Positions 16,789-24,273 of a DNA stretch of 46,195 bases are shown in pieces; the stretch's first letter is position 1, and every line of letters starts with the position of its first letter. The DNA is taken from assembly GCA_028707875.1 (NCBI GenBank), contig JAQWAC010000002.1, positions 1-46,195 of the forward strand. Direction: 5' to 3'. The notes below the pieces were generated by a model. The model saw nothing but the letters and a program-made list of their open reading frames with translations, was not told the origin of the DNA and made no database searches. A program made the position numbers and the translations under genes. The DNA is from Candidatus Peribacteraceae bacterium (GTDB lineage Bacteria > Patescibacteriota > Gracilibacteria > Peribacterales > Peribacteraceae).

Positions 16789-17346
16789 TTATACCTTCCT
16801 CATATACGCCCCCGTCTCCGTATTCACCTTGATTCTGTCCCCTTCCACGATAAACAGCGGAACGTTCACCACCAGACCGCTCTCCAGTGTGGCGGGCTTG
16901 GTGCCGCCGGTGGCGGTATCTCCGCGCACTCCCGGCATCGTTTCCTTCACCAGCAGATCCACCGTGGACGGGAGCTGAATCCCGATGGGCTTATCATCAA
17001 ACATCAGAGCATCCACCTCCCCGCCGTCCACCAGATACTGCGCCGCATCGCCCAGTGTTTCTTTGTCCAGAAAGAACTGGTCGTAGTCCTGCAAGTCCAT
17101 GAAGGTGAACTGCTCTCCGTCGTTGTAGAGGTACTGCACGCGACGATGGCTGATGTCTGCCGGTTCGATCTGCTCACTCCCCTGAAAGTTTTTGGGAATC
17201 ACGGCGCCGGTTTTCAGATTTTTCAGTTTGCACTGCATGTTCGCCTTGCTCTGGCTCTTGCGCCCGAATTGTGACGAGAGGATGAGATAGGGAACCCCAT
17301 CAATCTGAATGGCACGGCCGGGCTTGAGATCGGTAATAATGTACAT
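16789..17346 (-). CDS. efp: Elongation factor P
   Basis: EF-P rescues ribosomes stalled on polyproline. The protein has 185 residues with the expected three barrel domains: DLKPGRAIQIDGVPY at the start, VQYLYNDGEQFTFMD in the middle and TKPATLESGLVVNVPLFI at the C-terminus. Aligning the loop of domain I (between QFG and CKLKNLKTG) with Escherichia coli EF-P puts Gln32 at the modified Lys34 position, flanked by serines; a lysine lies two residues later. So neither beta-lysylation nor Arg rhamnosylation is expected at the tip. Confidence 0.95.
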   Translation of the reverse strand: MYIITDLKPGRAIQIDGVPYLILSSQFGRKSQSKANMQCKLKNLKTGAVIPKNFQGSEQIEPADISHRRVQYLYNDGEQFTFMDLQDYDQFFLDKETLGDAAQYLVDGGEVDALMFDDKPIGIQLPSTVDLLVKETMPGVRGDTATGGTKPATLESGLVVNVPLFIVEGDRIKVNTETGAYMRKV

Positions 17347-17475
17347 AATGACGCCGAAGTGTGGCTGATGGAGGGAGATGGCGTCAAGAAAACGCAGAAG
17401 AAAGCTGTAAGCAAGCCTCAGGGCATAACAACAGAGGCCATGTAAAAGGTTTGTTCAAGGCTTTGGGCCGATGGC

Positions 17476-19401
17476 TTACAGCTTCGTTCCCCCCGTGTTC
17501 TTCCAGCTCAATTTGATGATTTCCTGCCTCACCTTTTCGGGGAAAGATTCGGGTCCGTCCGGCAGCGCGAAGTAGAGCCGTCGCAGGATACGCCCCTGAT
17601 CGGCACTTCCCTCGAGTGCACGAAGTTCTCTCATAAACTGATTGATGCGGGGCTGAGTCAGATGATACACGAAGATGCGCTCCTTGATGCCCGCGACAAT
17701 AGCCTGCACATCGGTCTCACTCAAAGTCGGCACACTCTCATCCGGCGGGAGGAACGCGGCGATCTCCTGACGGACCGCAGGATCGATCGCCTGCGCATCA
17801 GTGAGCTGTTCCTGCTTCTCAAGAGACAGCGCAAGCATTCCCAGTGCCGCATTCGCTTCCTTGCGCACGTCCGACGTGAGATCGGAACCGCTGCCGCGCA
17901 GGATGGCAAGCTGCGGTTCAAGCTCGGACCACATGCCCTCCACCCCCTTCACGTTGCCGCTCTCCACGGCCTGTGTGAGCACCGCGAGCGCATCGAGGAG
18001 CATGCCCCCCTGCACGTCCTCTTCCTTTGCCGGACTGTCGGAAAGAGCCGAACTCGTTTCGAGTACGACTTTCTTGATGATGTATCCTTCGTCGCCCGGA
18101 AGAGCCGCGGCCACCTCGCCGGTCGTCTGCACCACGGACTGCCGCAGAAGGAACTGTGCGAGCGTTCCGTCGCCGGATCCCGTCGCGAGGGCGAGCAGCG
18201 TGGAACGATACTCCTGCAGCGGAAGGGCGACTGCCCCCGTCTGTCCGGTCGCAATGAGCGCGGCCGCCTCCGTAAGGCGGGTATCGGCGTACTGGATTTG
18301 TTTCTGGAGCTTGGCCTCTTCTCCGAGCGTGAGAAACAGATCAACCGCCTCCACCGCACGCTTCATCGAATAGAGACCGGACGTGGGGAGAATCCCCGCA
18401 CGATCGGCAAGACGCGACTGCTGCAGAGCGGCGATTTCCTGACGATGCACGGCATCTCTGGAAAGATTTTCGCGGACCCACGGATCATTGAAGCGTGCAT
18501 CGGGCATCTTCTTCGCCACAAGGGACCTCCCCTCGGAAAGCTGCGTCCACTCACCCGTGATGAGCGTGGCCTCCTCCCCGTCATGTGTCACACGCGCCCG
18601 CCGGTCGAAGATCTCCACTTTTACCGTTTCGCCCTGTGCCATCGAAATGCTTCCTTCGTTCACCGTCACGAGCCCCGTATGCGTCTCCATCGTGATCCCC
18701 CGCAGATTCGCCGGAACCAACCCCTGCACCCACGCTCTGCCGGAAGAGAGCGTGACAGTCGGGACGAGTTCGGAAGCGGGCTCAAGACGATCGGAAATAT
18801 CGTTCAGAACAAGCAGCGTGTTGCTGTCCATGCGGATCACACCGTCGTCTCCGAGCACGATCGTCGCCTGCCCGTCCTCCGTTTTGATCGTCATTCCCGC
18901 CTTGAGCACAAGCTCATCGTTGAGCGGCTGCCACAGCTCATCCATCAGAAGATAGACATCACCGTGCGTCGGCAGCAGTGTCGCCTGCGATTCGGCGATC
19001 GACTGGGGCGCCAGAAGAAAACGCGGGCTCAGTTGCACCACGAACGCGATGAGCAGAACAGCCGTCACCCACTTGAAACCGCGAAAGAAAGAAGATGTTT
19101 CCTCGATGGGCCGGAGCCGCGGAAGCAGACGCTGCCAGAGGGAAAGACGAAGACCGTCCGCCGCCTCCACCAGAGATTTCAGATCGGAAAGAACGGTATG
19201 TGCCGTCGGTTGGAGTGAATGAATGATGCGCTCCCAGATGACCTTCTGCGCATCGGCGGGAGGTGTGAGTTCGGCACGAACGGAACGCAACGCTTCGGGC
19301 GCGGCGATGCGCGATTGAAGTCGCATACGCACGCGATCCTGCGCACCCTCGGAAGGGGTCGCATCATCACGCAGCCGGCGGAGGAGGTCCTCTGCGGACA
19401 T
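17476..19401 (-). CDS. FecR-like membrane protein, probable anti-sigma factor
   Basis: The protein has 641 residues. Residues 1-110 are cytoplasmic and helical, with repeated R-x-R-L-like segments, as in proteins that hold a sigma factor. There is one transmembrane helix at about 113-130 (VTAVLLIAFVVQL). Residues 145-300 fit a FecR-type beta domain (MTIKTEDGQATIVLGDDGVI, SSGRAWVQGL, VTVNEGSISM). The C-terminal 320 residues are helical and unassigned, reminiscent of DUF5667-like regions. It starts 36 nt after the ECF sigma gene stop, so the pair forms a sigma/anti-sigma operon sensing an envelope signal. That role is inferred from gene order and topology. Confidence 0.7.
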   Translation of the reverse strand: MSAEDLLRRLRDDATPSEGAQDRVRMRLQSRIAAPEALRSVRAELTPPADAQKVIWERIIHSLQPTAHTVLSDLKSLVEAADGLRLSLWQRLLPRLRPIEETSSFFRGFKWVTAVLLIAFVVQLSPRFLLAPQSIAESQATLLPTHGDVYLLMDELWQPLNDELVLKAGMTIKTEDGQATIVLGDDGVIRMDSNTLLVLNDISDRLEPASELVPTVTLSSGRAWVQGLVPANLRGITMETHTGLVTVNEGSISMAQGETVKVEIFDRRARVTHDGEEATLITGEWTQLSEGRSLVAKKMPDARFNDPWVRENLSRDAVHRQEIAALQQSRLADRAGILPTSGLYSMKRAVEAVDLFLTLGEEAKLQKQIQYADTRLTEAAALIATGQTGAVALPLQEYRSTLLALATGSGDGTLAQFLLRQSVVQTTGEVAAALPGDEGYIIKKVVLETSSALSDSPAKEEDVQGGMLLDALAVLTQAVESGNVKGVEGMWSELEPQLAILRGSGSDLTSDVRKEANAALGMLALSLEKQEQLTDAQAIDPAVRQEIAAFLPPDESVPTLSETDVQAIVAGIKERIFVYHLTQPRINQFMRELRALEGSADQGRILRRLYFALPDGPESFPEKVRQEIIKLSWKNTGGTKL

Positions 19402-19437
19402 AGTCACATAAGGTAAAACGGCTGAGGGAGGCTTCTG

Positions 19438-20007
19438 TTACAGGATTCCACGCGTTTCGGGGGGAAGGAGAGATTCAAGCTTCTCCAAAGCACGGAATTT
19501 GAGCACACGAACGGCTCCCTCACGCATTTTGAGGGTATGGGCGATTTCGCTGTGAGGCATATCCGCCATGTACGAGAGGAGGAGAATATCCCGATATCGT
19601 TTCGGCAGCTCGTCCATCGCTTTTCGCACGATCCGGAGGAGATCGGCGCGCTTCACGCGGTCATCGGCATTGTTCATCGAATCGGGATCGCCCATCTCCT
19701 CGGGCACCTCCACCGTCTCCTTGCGGGCACGGAAAGTGTCGATTACTTCGTAGCGCGCGATGCGGAAGAGCCACGCTCCGAAGGGCACGCCCTTGCGCTC
19801 CTGATAGGTATGCAATTTCTCCCACACCTTCACGAAAATATCCGAGACGATGTCCTCGGCCAATTCACGATCAAAGCGGAACGCCACATACCGGTACACC
19901 TGCGGGAAGAAGAATTCGTAGAGTCTGCTGAAAGCATCCGTGCTCCCCTCCTGCGCTTGACGCACAAGACCCAAGATCTCCGGTTCATTAAGTTCAGAAG
20001 ATGCCAT
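19438..20007 (-). CDS. ECF RNA polymerase sigma factor
   Basis: This 189-residue ECF sigma has region 2 (FSRLYEFFFPQVYRYVAFRF, AEDIVSDIFVKVWEKL, WLFRIARYEVIDTFRARK) and region 4 (LPKRYRDILLLSYMADMPHSEIAHTLKMREGAVRVL). It is followed by the FecR-like partner gene. TATACT lies 10 nt before the ATG. Farther up (20049-20071) stands the motif shared with the HExxH gene, which could be its own target promoter. Confidence 0.9.
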   Translation of the reverse strand: MASSELNEPEILGLVRQAQEGSTDAFSRLYEFFFPQVYRYVAFRFDRELAEDIVSDIFVKVWEKLHTYQERKGVPFGAWLFRIARYEVIDTFRARKETVEVPEEMGDPDSMNNADDRVKRADLLRIVRKAMDELPKRYRDILLLSYMADMPHSEIAHTLKMREGAVRVLKFRALEKLESLLPPETRGIL

Positions 20008-20048
20008 GGAGGTGCGAAGTATAGCGGAATAGACGCAAGGATCCTACG

Positions 20049-20071
20049 TTCTGCGCACAATTCCTTAATTC
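20049..20071 (-). promoter_or_regulatory. Shared GAATTAAGGAATT motif before the ECF sigma gene
   Basis: The minus strand reads GAATTAAGGAATT-GT-GCGCAGA at 42-64 nt before the start codon. It matches the motif at 6671-6693 in sequence and distance. It may be an autoregulatory ECF promoter element. Confidence 0.45.
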
Positions 20072-20084
20072 ATTCTTAATCGCA

Positions 20085-20138
20085 TTACCCCCATTCAATC
20101 GTCGCCGGCGCCCTTCGACTCCGCTCAGGACCCCCGCT
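20085..20138 (-). repeat. REP half-element plus second copy of the guaA 3' end
   Basis: Directly after the guaA stop come 27 nt containing CCTGAGCGGAGTCGAAGG, one arm of the REP-type repeat seen at 40683. Then 27 nt (20085-20111) encode in the same frame APATIEWG and a stop, a second version of the guaA terminus PPATIEWE. The two ends differ mainly at third codon positions (CCC/CCG, GCC/GCG, ACC/ACG). This looks like the remnant of a divergent guaA allele left beside a repeat. Confidence 0.7.
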
Positions 20139-21962
20139 CTATTCCCATTCAATGGTGGCGGGGGGTTTACTGGTGAGGTCGTAGAACACCGCATCAATGC
20201 CCGTGAGACTCAGGATGCGTCCCGTCATATCCTTCAGGACATGCTCCGGCAACGAAGAGGCTCGTGCCGTCATCGCCTCCTGCGATTCCACCGGCCTCAG
20301 CACGACGGACTGACCACCCGCATTTTCGCCGAAGGGCAGGAGCACCACCGGGAACTGCCAGATTTTTTCGTAGAGACCGGCGCGCCGCATCTCCTCTGTC
20401 ACGATCGCATCCGCCTCTCGCAGAAGATCGGCCCGCTCCCGCGTGAGGAAACCCGGCGAGAACGTGAACGGCCGCGGCTCAGTCGACGAAGTGCAGAGCA
20501 GGACACGATTGAATTCGCGGTGTGCGTTTGGAATTTCCGTGGCGAGCCGCCACAATTCTTCCGTGACGGCGAAAGGATTCTTGGAATAGAGCGCGAGCGC
20601 ATGGCGGTACGTCCGCCCGTCCCCCTGCACTCCCACACTGCGCACCGGAAAAACCGCAGACTTCAATCGATCGCTGATCACTTTCCACTTTCCGCTTTCC
20701 ACTTCCGCACCTTTCGGAACATCGGATTTTTCCGCACACAAAATCCTCACTCCCAGCCCCGGCCCGGGGAACGGATGCCGCCACACGAGCTCATGGGGCA
20801 GTCCGAGCTCCTCGCCGAGTAGGCGCACTTCATCTTTGTAGAGCTCCTTCAGCGGCTCCAGTACAAGCCCTTTCTCGATCATATCCTGCACCGCCTTCAC
20901 GCGGTTGTGATGCGTCTTGATGTGATCGGCGTGCCTGGTGCCCTTGGACTCGATCGTATCCGGATAGATCGTCCCCTGCCCGAGCATCCAGCCGGACTTC
21001 GCCGTGAGCCCCGTCTCCTCACTCACGCGCTGCTGCACCGCAAGGAACGTGTCCCCGATGATGCGACGCTTCTCCTCAGGCTCGTAGATGCCTTTGAGAT
21101 TCCGGAAGAACTCCGCAGACGCATCCTCGATCCGCAGATTCGTGACGCCGAGCCGGCCGAAGGCGCTGCGGATTTCCGCGATCTCGCCCTTGCGCATCAT
21201 CCCCGTATCCACGAGCAGCCCCTGCACGCGCTCCTGACCCAACACATCATTGAGGAGCGTAAAGGCGACCGTGGAATCCACGCCGCCGGAAACAAGCATG
21301 AAGACCTTCCGATCCTTCACCTGACGACGGATCTCCTCGCCGATGCGCACGGCGTACCCCGTGACGGACCACGGCGTGGCATCGCAGAGTTCGACGAAGC
21401 GCTTGAGGATCTCCGTCCCGTGCTCCGTGTGCGTCACTTCCGGATGAAACTGCACCGCGAAAAATTTGCGCTTCCTGTCCTCGAACGCGGCATGTGTGCA
21501 GGAATCGGACGTTGCCGTGAGTGCGAATCCGGACGGAAGAATCGCCGCCTCGTCCCCGTGGGACATCCAGACCGTCGCATGTTCCCCGCAATCTTTCAGG
21601 AGCATTCCGCCGTCCTTCACCGTGCGAATCTCCGTCTGCCCGTATTCCTTCACCTTCCCCGGCTTCACCTCTCCGCCCAATGTCTTGGTCATCCACTGGA
21701 GCCCGTAACAGATGCCGAGAACGGGAATACCAAGATCGAAAATCTTGGGATCGGCGGCGGGGCTCGCCGCGTCATACACGCTCTGCGGTCCGCCCGAGAG
21801 AATGATGCCCGCCGCATGAACGAGCTTTTTGGCCGCAGTCTCCGGATCGAGGATTTCCGAGTACGCACCCAGACTCCGCACCCTGCGTGCGATCAGGTGC
21901 GCATACTGTCCACCGAAATCGAGGATGACAATGGAGCGCCGCTGGCCGGTCTTCCCTTTCAT
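20139..21962 (-). CDS. guaA: GMP synthase (glutamine-hydrolysing), long type
   Basis: GuaA converts XMP to GMP. The 607-residue protein has an N-terminal class I glutamine amidotransferase (GICYGLQWM nucleophile cysteine; FHPEVTHTEHG histidine/glutamate) and an ATP-pyrophosphatase domain with SGGVDSTVAF. Its C-terminal part is longer than in Escherichia coli. VRSVGVQGDGRTY comes before READAIVTEEMR and is followed by GGQSVVLRPV and LTSKPPATIEWE, the order seen in eukaryotic-type GMP synthase with an extra dimerisation subdomain. A repeat-like stretch (about 20684-20716) sits in frame in a linker. The promoter is listed separately. Confidence 0.95.
   Translation of the reverse strand: MKGKTGQRRSIVILDFGGQYAHLIARRVRSLGAYSEILDPETAAKKLVHAAGIILSGGPQSVYDAASPAADPKIFDLGIPVLGICYGLQWMTKTLGGEVKPGKVKEYGQTEIRTVKDGGMLLKDCGEHATVWMSHGDEAAILPSGFALTATSDSCTHAAFEDRKRKFFAVQFHPEVTHTEHGTEILKRFVELCDATPWSVTGYAVRIGEEIRRQVKDRKVFMLVSGGVDSTVAFTLLNDVLGQERVQGLLVDTGMMRKGEIAEIRSAFGRLGVTNLRIEDASAEFFRNLKGIYEPEEKRRIIGDTFLAVQQRVSEETGLTAKSGWMLGQGTIYPDTIESKGTRHADHIKTHHNRVKAVQDMIEKGLVLEPLKELYKDEVRLLGEELGLPHELVWRHPFPGPGLGVRILCAEKSDVPKGAEVESGKWKVISDRLKSAVFPVRSVGVQGDGRTYRHALALYSKNPFAVTEELWRLATEIPNAHREFNRVLLCTSSTEPRPFTFSPGFLTRERADLLREADAIVTEEMRRAGLYEKIWQFPVVLLPFGENAGGQSVVLRPVESQEAMTARASSLPEHVLKDMTGRILSLTGIDAVFYDLTSKPPATIEWE
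20684..20716. repeat. Iterated ACTTTCC-type repeat inside guaA
   Basis: Within guaA the plus strand reads CACTTTCCACTTTCCGCTTT and continues in the same style, encoding VESGKWKVISD in the linker between the PPase and dimerisation parts. The simple iteration contrasts with the surrounding codon use and resembles an in-frame repeat insertion in a tolerant loop. Confidence 0.45.
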
Positions 21963-21968
21963 GGATAC

Positions 21969-21996
21969 AGAATAGCTGGTGAGGAGTCGTTGACAA
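21969..21996 (-). promoter_or_regulatory. guaA promoter, leaderless spacing
   Basis: TTGTCA (21991-21996), 16-nt spacer, TATTCT (21969-21974), then 6 nt to the guaA ATG. Transcription would start at the start codon itself. Confidence 0.6.
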
Positions 21997-22027
21997 CAGC
22001 GGAAGGGAGGGAGACCATGCCCCCCCT

Positions 22028-22807
22028 ATGCCACCAACCACTCCCTCTCCTGAAAAGAGCACAGACATTCAGTGGGCGGAAAAAGTCATCGACAGCCGCT
22101 CCAGAGACTTCGGGAAACTCCTCAGAAGATATGAGAAGTCACCCGATTCTGTAAGCAAGCCCATCAATGATTGTATGGACAATATGCGAAAGGCTCTGCG
22201 CGGGATGGGGCATTCCGATGCCATTGACGGAGATACCGCCGTTGTTGAACAGGTCGCACGAGAATTGCGCGCAGAGTTCAAGTCCGACACCGGCGCCGAT
22301 GCCGACGCAGCAGTCGATGAGGCAATCATCGCTCCTCTGGCATTGATCCATGCCCTCGCGCGGAGAATGCTCAGCGCCCCCCCTCCGAAGAAAATAGACG
22401 AAAAACCGACGGAAGCTCCACCCTCTCCGGCACCGACAGCCAAGAAAACTCCTCCGCTTCCCGCGGCAGCAAAGCCGAAGAAGATCGTCGCAAAGCCTCT
22501 CCCGAAAGCAGCGACGCTCGCTCCTCCAAAACCAACATCGGCAAAACGGCCTCCGCATGAGACTCCCCAGGCACCGACCGGGCAGAGCAAAGAATCAGGA
22601 GATGATGATTTTGAAGCCGGACCCGGAATGAAATTCGATCCGAATGCCCCCGTCAATCTGGGGGATAGCGGCATCATTGATTTTATGCCCGCCGATCCGC
22701 AAGAGAGCGGGGAACCGGCAGATGCGGTGGATCTTGGCCAATTCGGAATCGTGGAGGGGCAACCGCCCGTCCATGTCACAGGAAAGAAGCCAGGAAAAAA
22801 GCAGTAA
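22028..22807 (+). CDS. Protein of unknown function with a Pro/Ala/Lys-rich linker
   Basis: The protein has 259 residues and no signal peptide or membrane helix. Residues 10-115 look helical (WAEKVIDSRSRDFGKLLRRY). Residues 118-190 are a disordered Pro/Ala/Lys linker. The tail holds two similar short units, VNLGDSGIIDFMP and VDLGQFGIVEGQP, perhaps peptide ligands for a partner. No family is recognised. The 3' end overlaps the convergent O-antigen-ligase-like gene by 32 nt. GGAAGGGAGGGAG lies just upstream and could act as a ribosome site. Confidence 0.6.
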   Translation: MPPTTPSPEKSTDIQWAEKVIDSRSRDFGKLLRRYEKSPDSVSKPINDCMDNMRKALRGMGHSDAIDGDTAVVEQVARELRAEFKSDTGADADAAVDEAIIAPLALIHALARRMLSAPPPKKIDEKPTEAPPSPAPTAKKTPPLPAAAKPKKIVAKPLPKAATLAPPKPTSAKRPPHETPQAPTGQSKESGDDDFEAGPGMKFDPNAPVNLGDSGIIDFMPADPQESGEPADAVDLGQFGIVEGQPPVHVTGKKPGKKQ

Positions 22808-24176
22808 GGAGCCACACCGTGTACGCCACCGCACTGTCCTCCCATGCGTGGAGGAAGAGCGCGGCAACGCTCAGCGCGAGGAAGGAGAGAAGCGTTGCAA
22901 TGCGTAATGGATAATTGATAATGGACAATTGTCCATTTTCCATTATCCATTTTCCATTATCGGAAATAAAACGGAGGAGCACTGCCAATACCAGGACAAC
23001 GAACAGGAGAAACCCCATTATCCCCAGTTCCACTCCGATTTGAATATACCAATTTTCGGGAAGATTGGGGCACACACACTCGCGATCCGTCGGCTGAACT
23101 TTCACGCCACCCACGAACACGCAGAGCTTCGGAATGTTCTTCGCCCACGCAGGATCATCCTGCGCGCGGAGGAAGACGCAGGTATCACGCAAATGCGTGC
23201 TGGCCGGCCCCGCCATCCCCAGCCCCTGCCCGAGCGGATTTCTCAGCACTTCCTGCATCGCCAGAATCGGCCGCGTGAGGTGACCGCGCGTGGACCCGAG
23301 CCGCCAGAACACTTGCGGGAAGAGGAGGACGAGAATGATACCGAGAGCGACACATCCCGTCAGGAAGCCATAGAAGACCTTCTTCCCGATCCGCGGCGAC
23401 AGGCCGATGCGGAGCGCAATGAGCGTGGCAACGAACCCGCCGAGGAAGGCGCTGCGCGAGAAGGACATCAGGAGGGCGAGCCCGATGAGTCCGAGCGGAA
23501 GCAAAAGTATCCACCTCCTCTCTTTGAGCAGCCTCACGAGGACGATGCACCACGGAATGAGAAGCCAGAGTCCCAGCTGATTGGGACCGCTCATGGAGGA
23601 CTGGACGCGGCGCAGGCTGGTATCCCCTATCTGCTGGAAGGCCGCCAGCGGCCCGTCGGCGAAGTAGAGGGAATGAACCGACGAATAGCCGAGACGGAGG
23701 AAAAATTTCTGCGGGAGGAGAAAGCCGACGATTCCGTAGACCGCCACGATGCACCCGACAACGATGAGTGTCCTGGAAACGGCGTTCACAAACCATTCCG
23801 ACCACGGCACTCTCCGTGCCATGAAGAAGGCGACGAGCGGAAGAAAATCGTACTTGAAACCGTAGAGCGCGGTCTTTACATCAACCCGCATCATGATCGT
23901 GACAACGAGCGAAAGTACGAGCAGTGCAATGATCAACACATCAATGACATCAATTATCCATTTTCCATTATCCATTTTCCATTTGGCACTCACCCACTCC
24001 AGAACAACCAACAGTACAATGATCCCGAGAAGAAATTCCTTCCACAGCGCGATCACTGTGAGCGGGGCATGTCCCGGCCCTGCAATCAGCTTCGTGCCGG
24101 CGGTCACAAGAAGCGCATGGAACGGCAATGCTGCAAGAAGGAAAAGGGTAAGCCGTTCACGGAGACGTCGGAGCAT
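22776..24176 (-). CDS. O-antigen-ligase-like polytopic membrane protein
   Basis: From ATG 24176 (MLRRLRERLTLFLLAALPF) the protein has 466 residues and about 10-12 membrane helices. The Wzy_C-like signature area shows SMSGPNQLGLWLLIPW and LLMSFSRSAFLGGFVATL, followed by a large outer loop with several cysteines and a WYIQIGVELGIMGF helix. Such proteins join or polymerise lipid-linked glycans outside the membrane. Two stretches, KWKMDNGKWIID (about residues 65-75) and SDNGKWIMENGQLSIINYPL (about 408-427), are encoded by the ATTATCCATT repeat family inserted in frame in loops between helices. It lies next to a UDP-GlcNAc epimerase-like gene. Confidence 0.75.
   Translation of the reverse strand: MLRRLRERLTLFLLAALPFHALLVTAGTKLIAGPGHAPLTVIALWKEFLLGIIVLLVVLEWVSAKWKMDNGKWIIDVIDVLIIALLVLSLVVTIMMRVDVKTALYGFKYDFLPLVAFFMARRVPWSEWFVNAVSRTLIVVGCIVAVYGIVGFLLPQKFFLRLGYSSVHSLYFADGPLAAFQQIGDTSLRRVQSSMSGPNQLGLWLLIPWCIVLVRLLKERRWILLLPLGLIGLALLMSFSRSAFLGGFVATLIALRIGLSPRIGKKVFYGFLTGCVALGIILVLLFPQVFWRLGSTRGHLTRPILAMQEVLRNPLGQGLGMAGPASTHLRDTCVFLRAQDDPAWAKNIPKLCVFVGGVKVQPTDRECVCPNLPENWYIQIGVELGIMGFLLFVVLVLAVLLRFISDNGKWIMENGQLSIINYPLRIATLLSFLALSVAALFLHAWEDSAVAYTVWLLTAFFLASFL
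22903..22966. repeat. ATTATCCATT-family repeat inside the O-antigen-ligase-like gene (C-terminal copy)
   Basis: This 64-nt block contains AATGGACAATTGTCCATT, an 18-bp perfect palindrome (22920-22937), followed by CATTATCCATTTTCCATTAT. It keeps the reading frame and encodes a polar loop between the last membrane helices. Related blocks are at 23951, 24177, 27204 and 28050. Confidence 0.8.
23951..23986. repeat. ATTATCCATT-family repeat inside the O-antigen-ligase-like gene (N-terminal copy)
   Basis: The plus strand has ATTATCCATTTTCCATTATC and continues TCCATTTTCC, within codons for KWKMDNGKWIID. It is the same unit as the block at 22903-22966 and the intergenic blocks nearby, and it preserves the frame. 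Confidence 0.8.
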
Positions 24177-24262
24177 GCGAATGGATAATTGAAAATGGAT
24201 AATCCTCACTTCAGTCAATTACGTTTCCATTATCCATTATCCATTATCCATTATCCATTTAT
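24177..24262. repeat. Intergenic ATTATCC iterated repeat
   Basis: An AATGGATAATT unit, then ATGGATAATCC, then on the other side of a short loop four to five tandem CCATTAT heptamers (24228-24259). The two halves are inverted to each other and can form a long hairpin. It sits between the O-antigen-ligase-like gene start and the epimerase stop, which are on the same strand. Confidence 0.8.
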
Positions 24263-24273
24263 TCTATTGGTTA

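Noticed and set aside
24224-24262. Tandem ATTATCC units as CRISPR array or replication origin iterons
   Set aside because: The units are 7 nt without spacers and related blocks occur inside genes; no dnaA, cas or rep gene is near.
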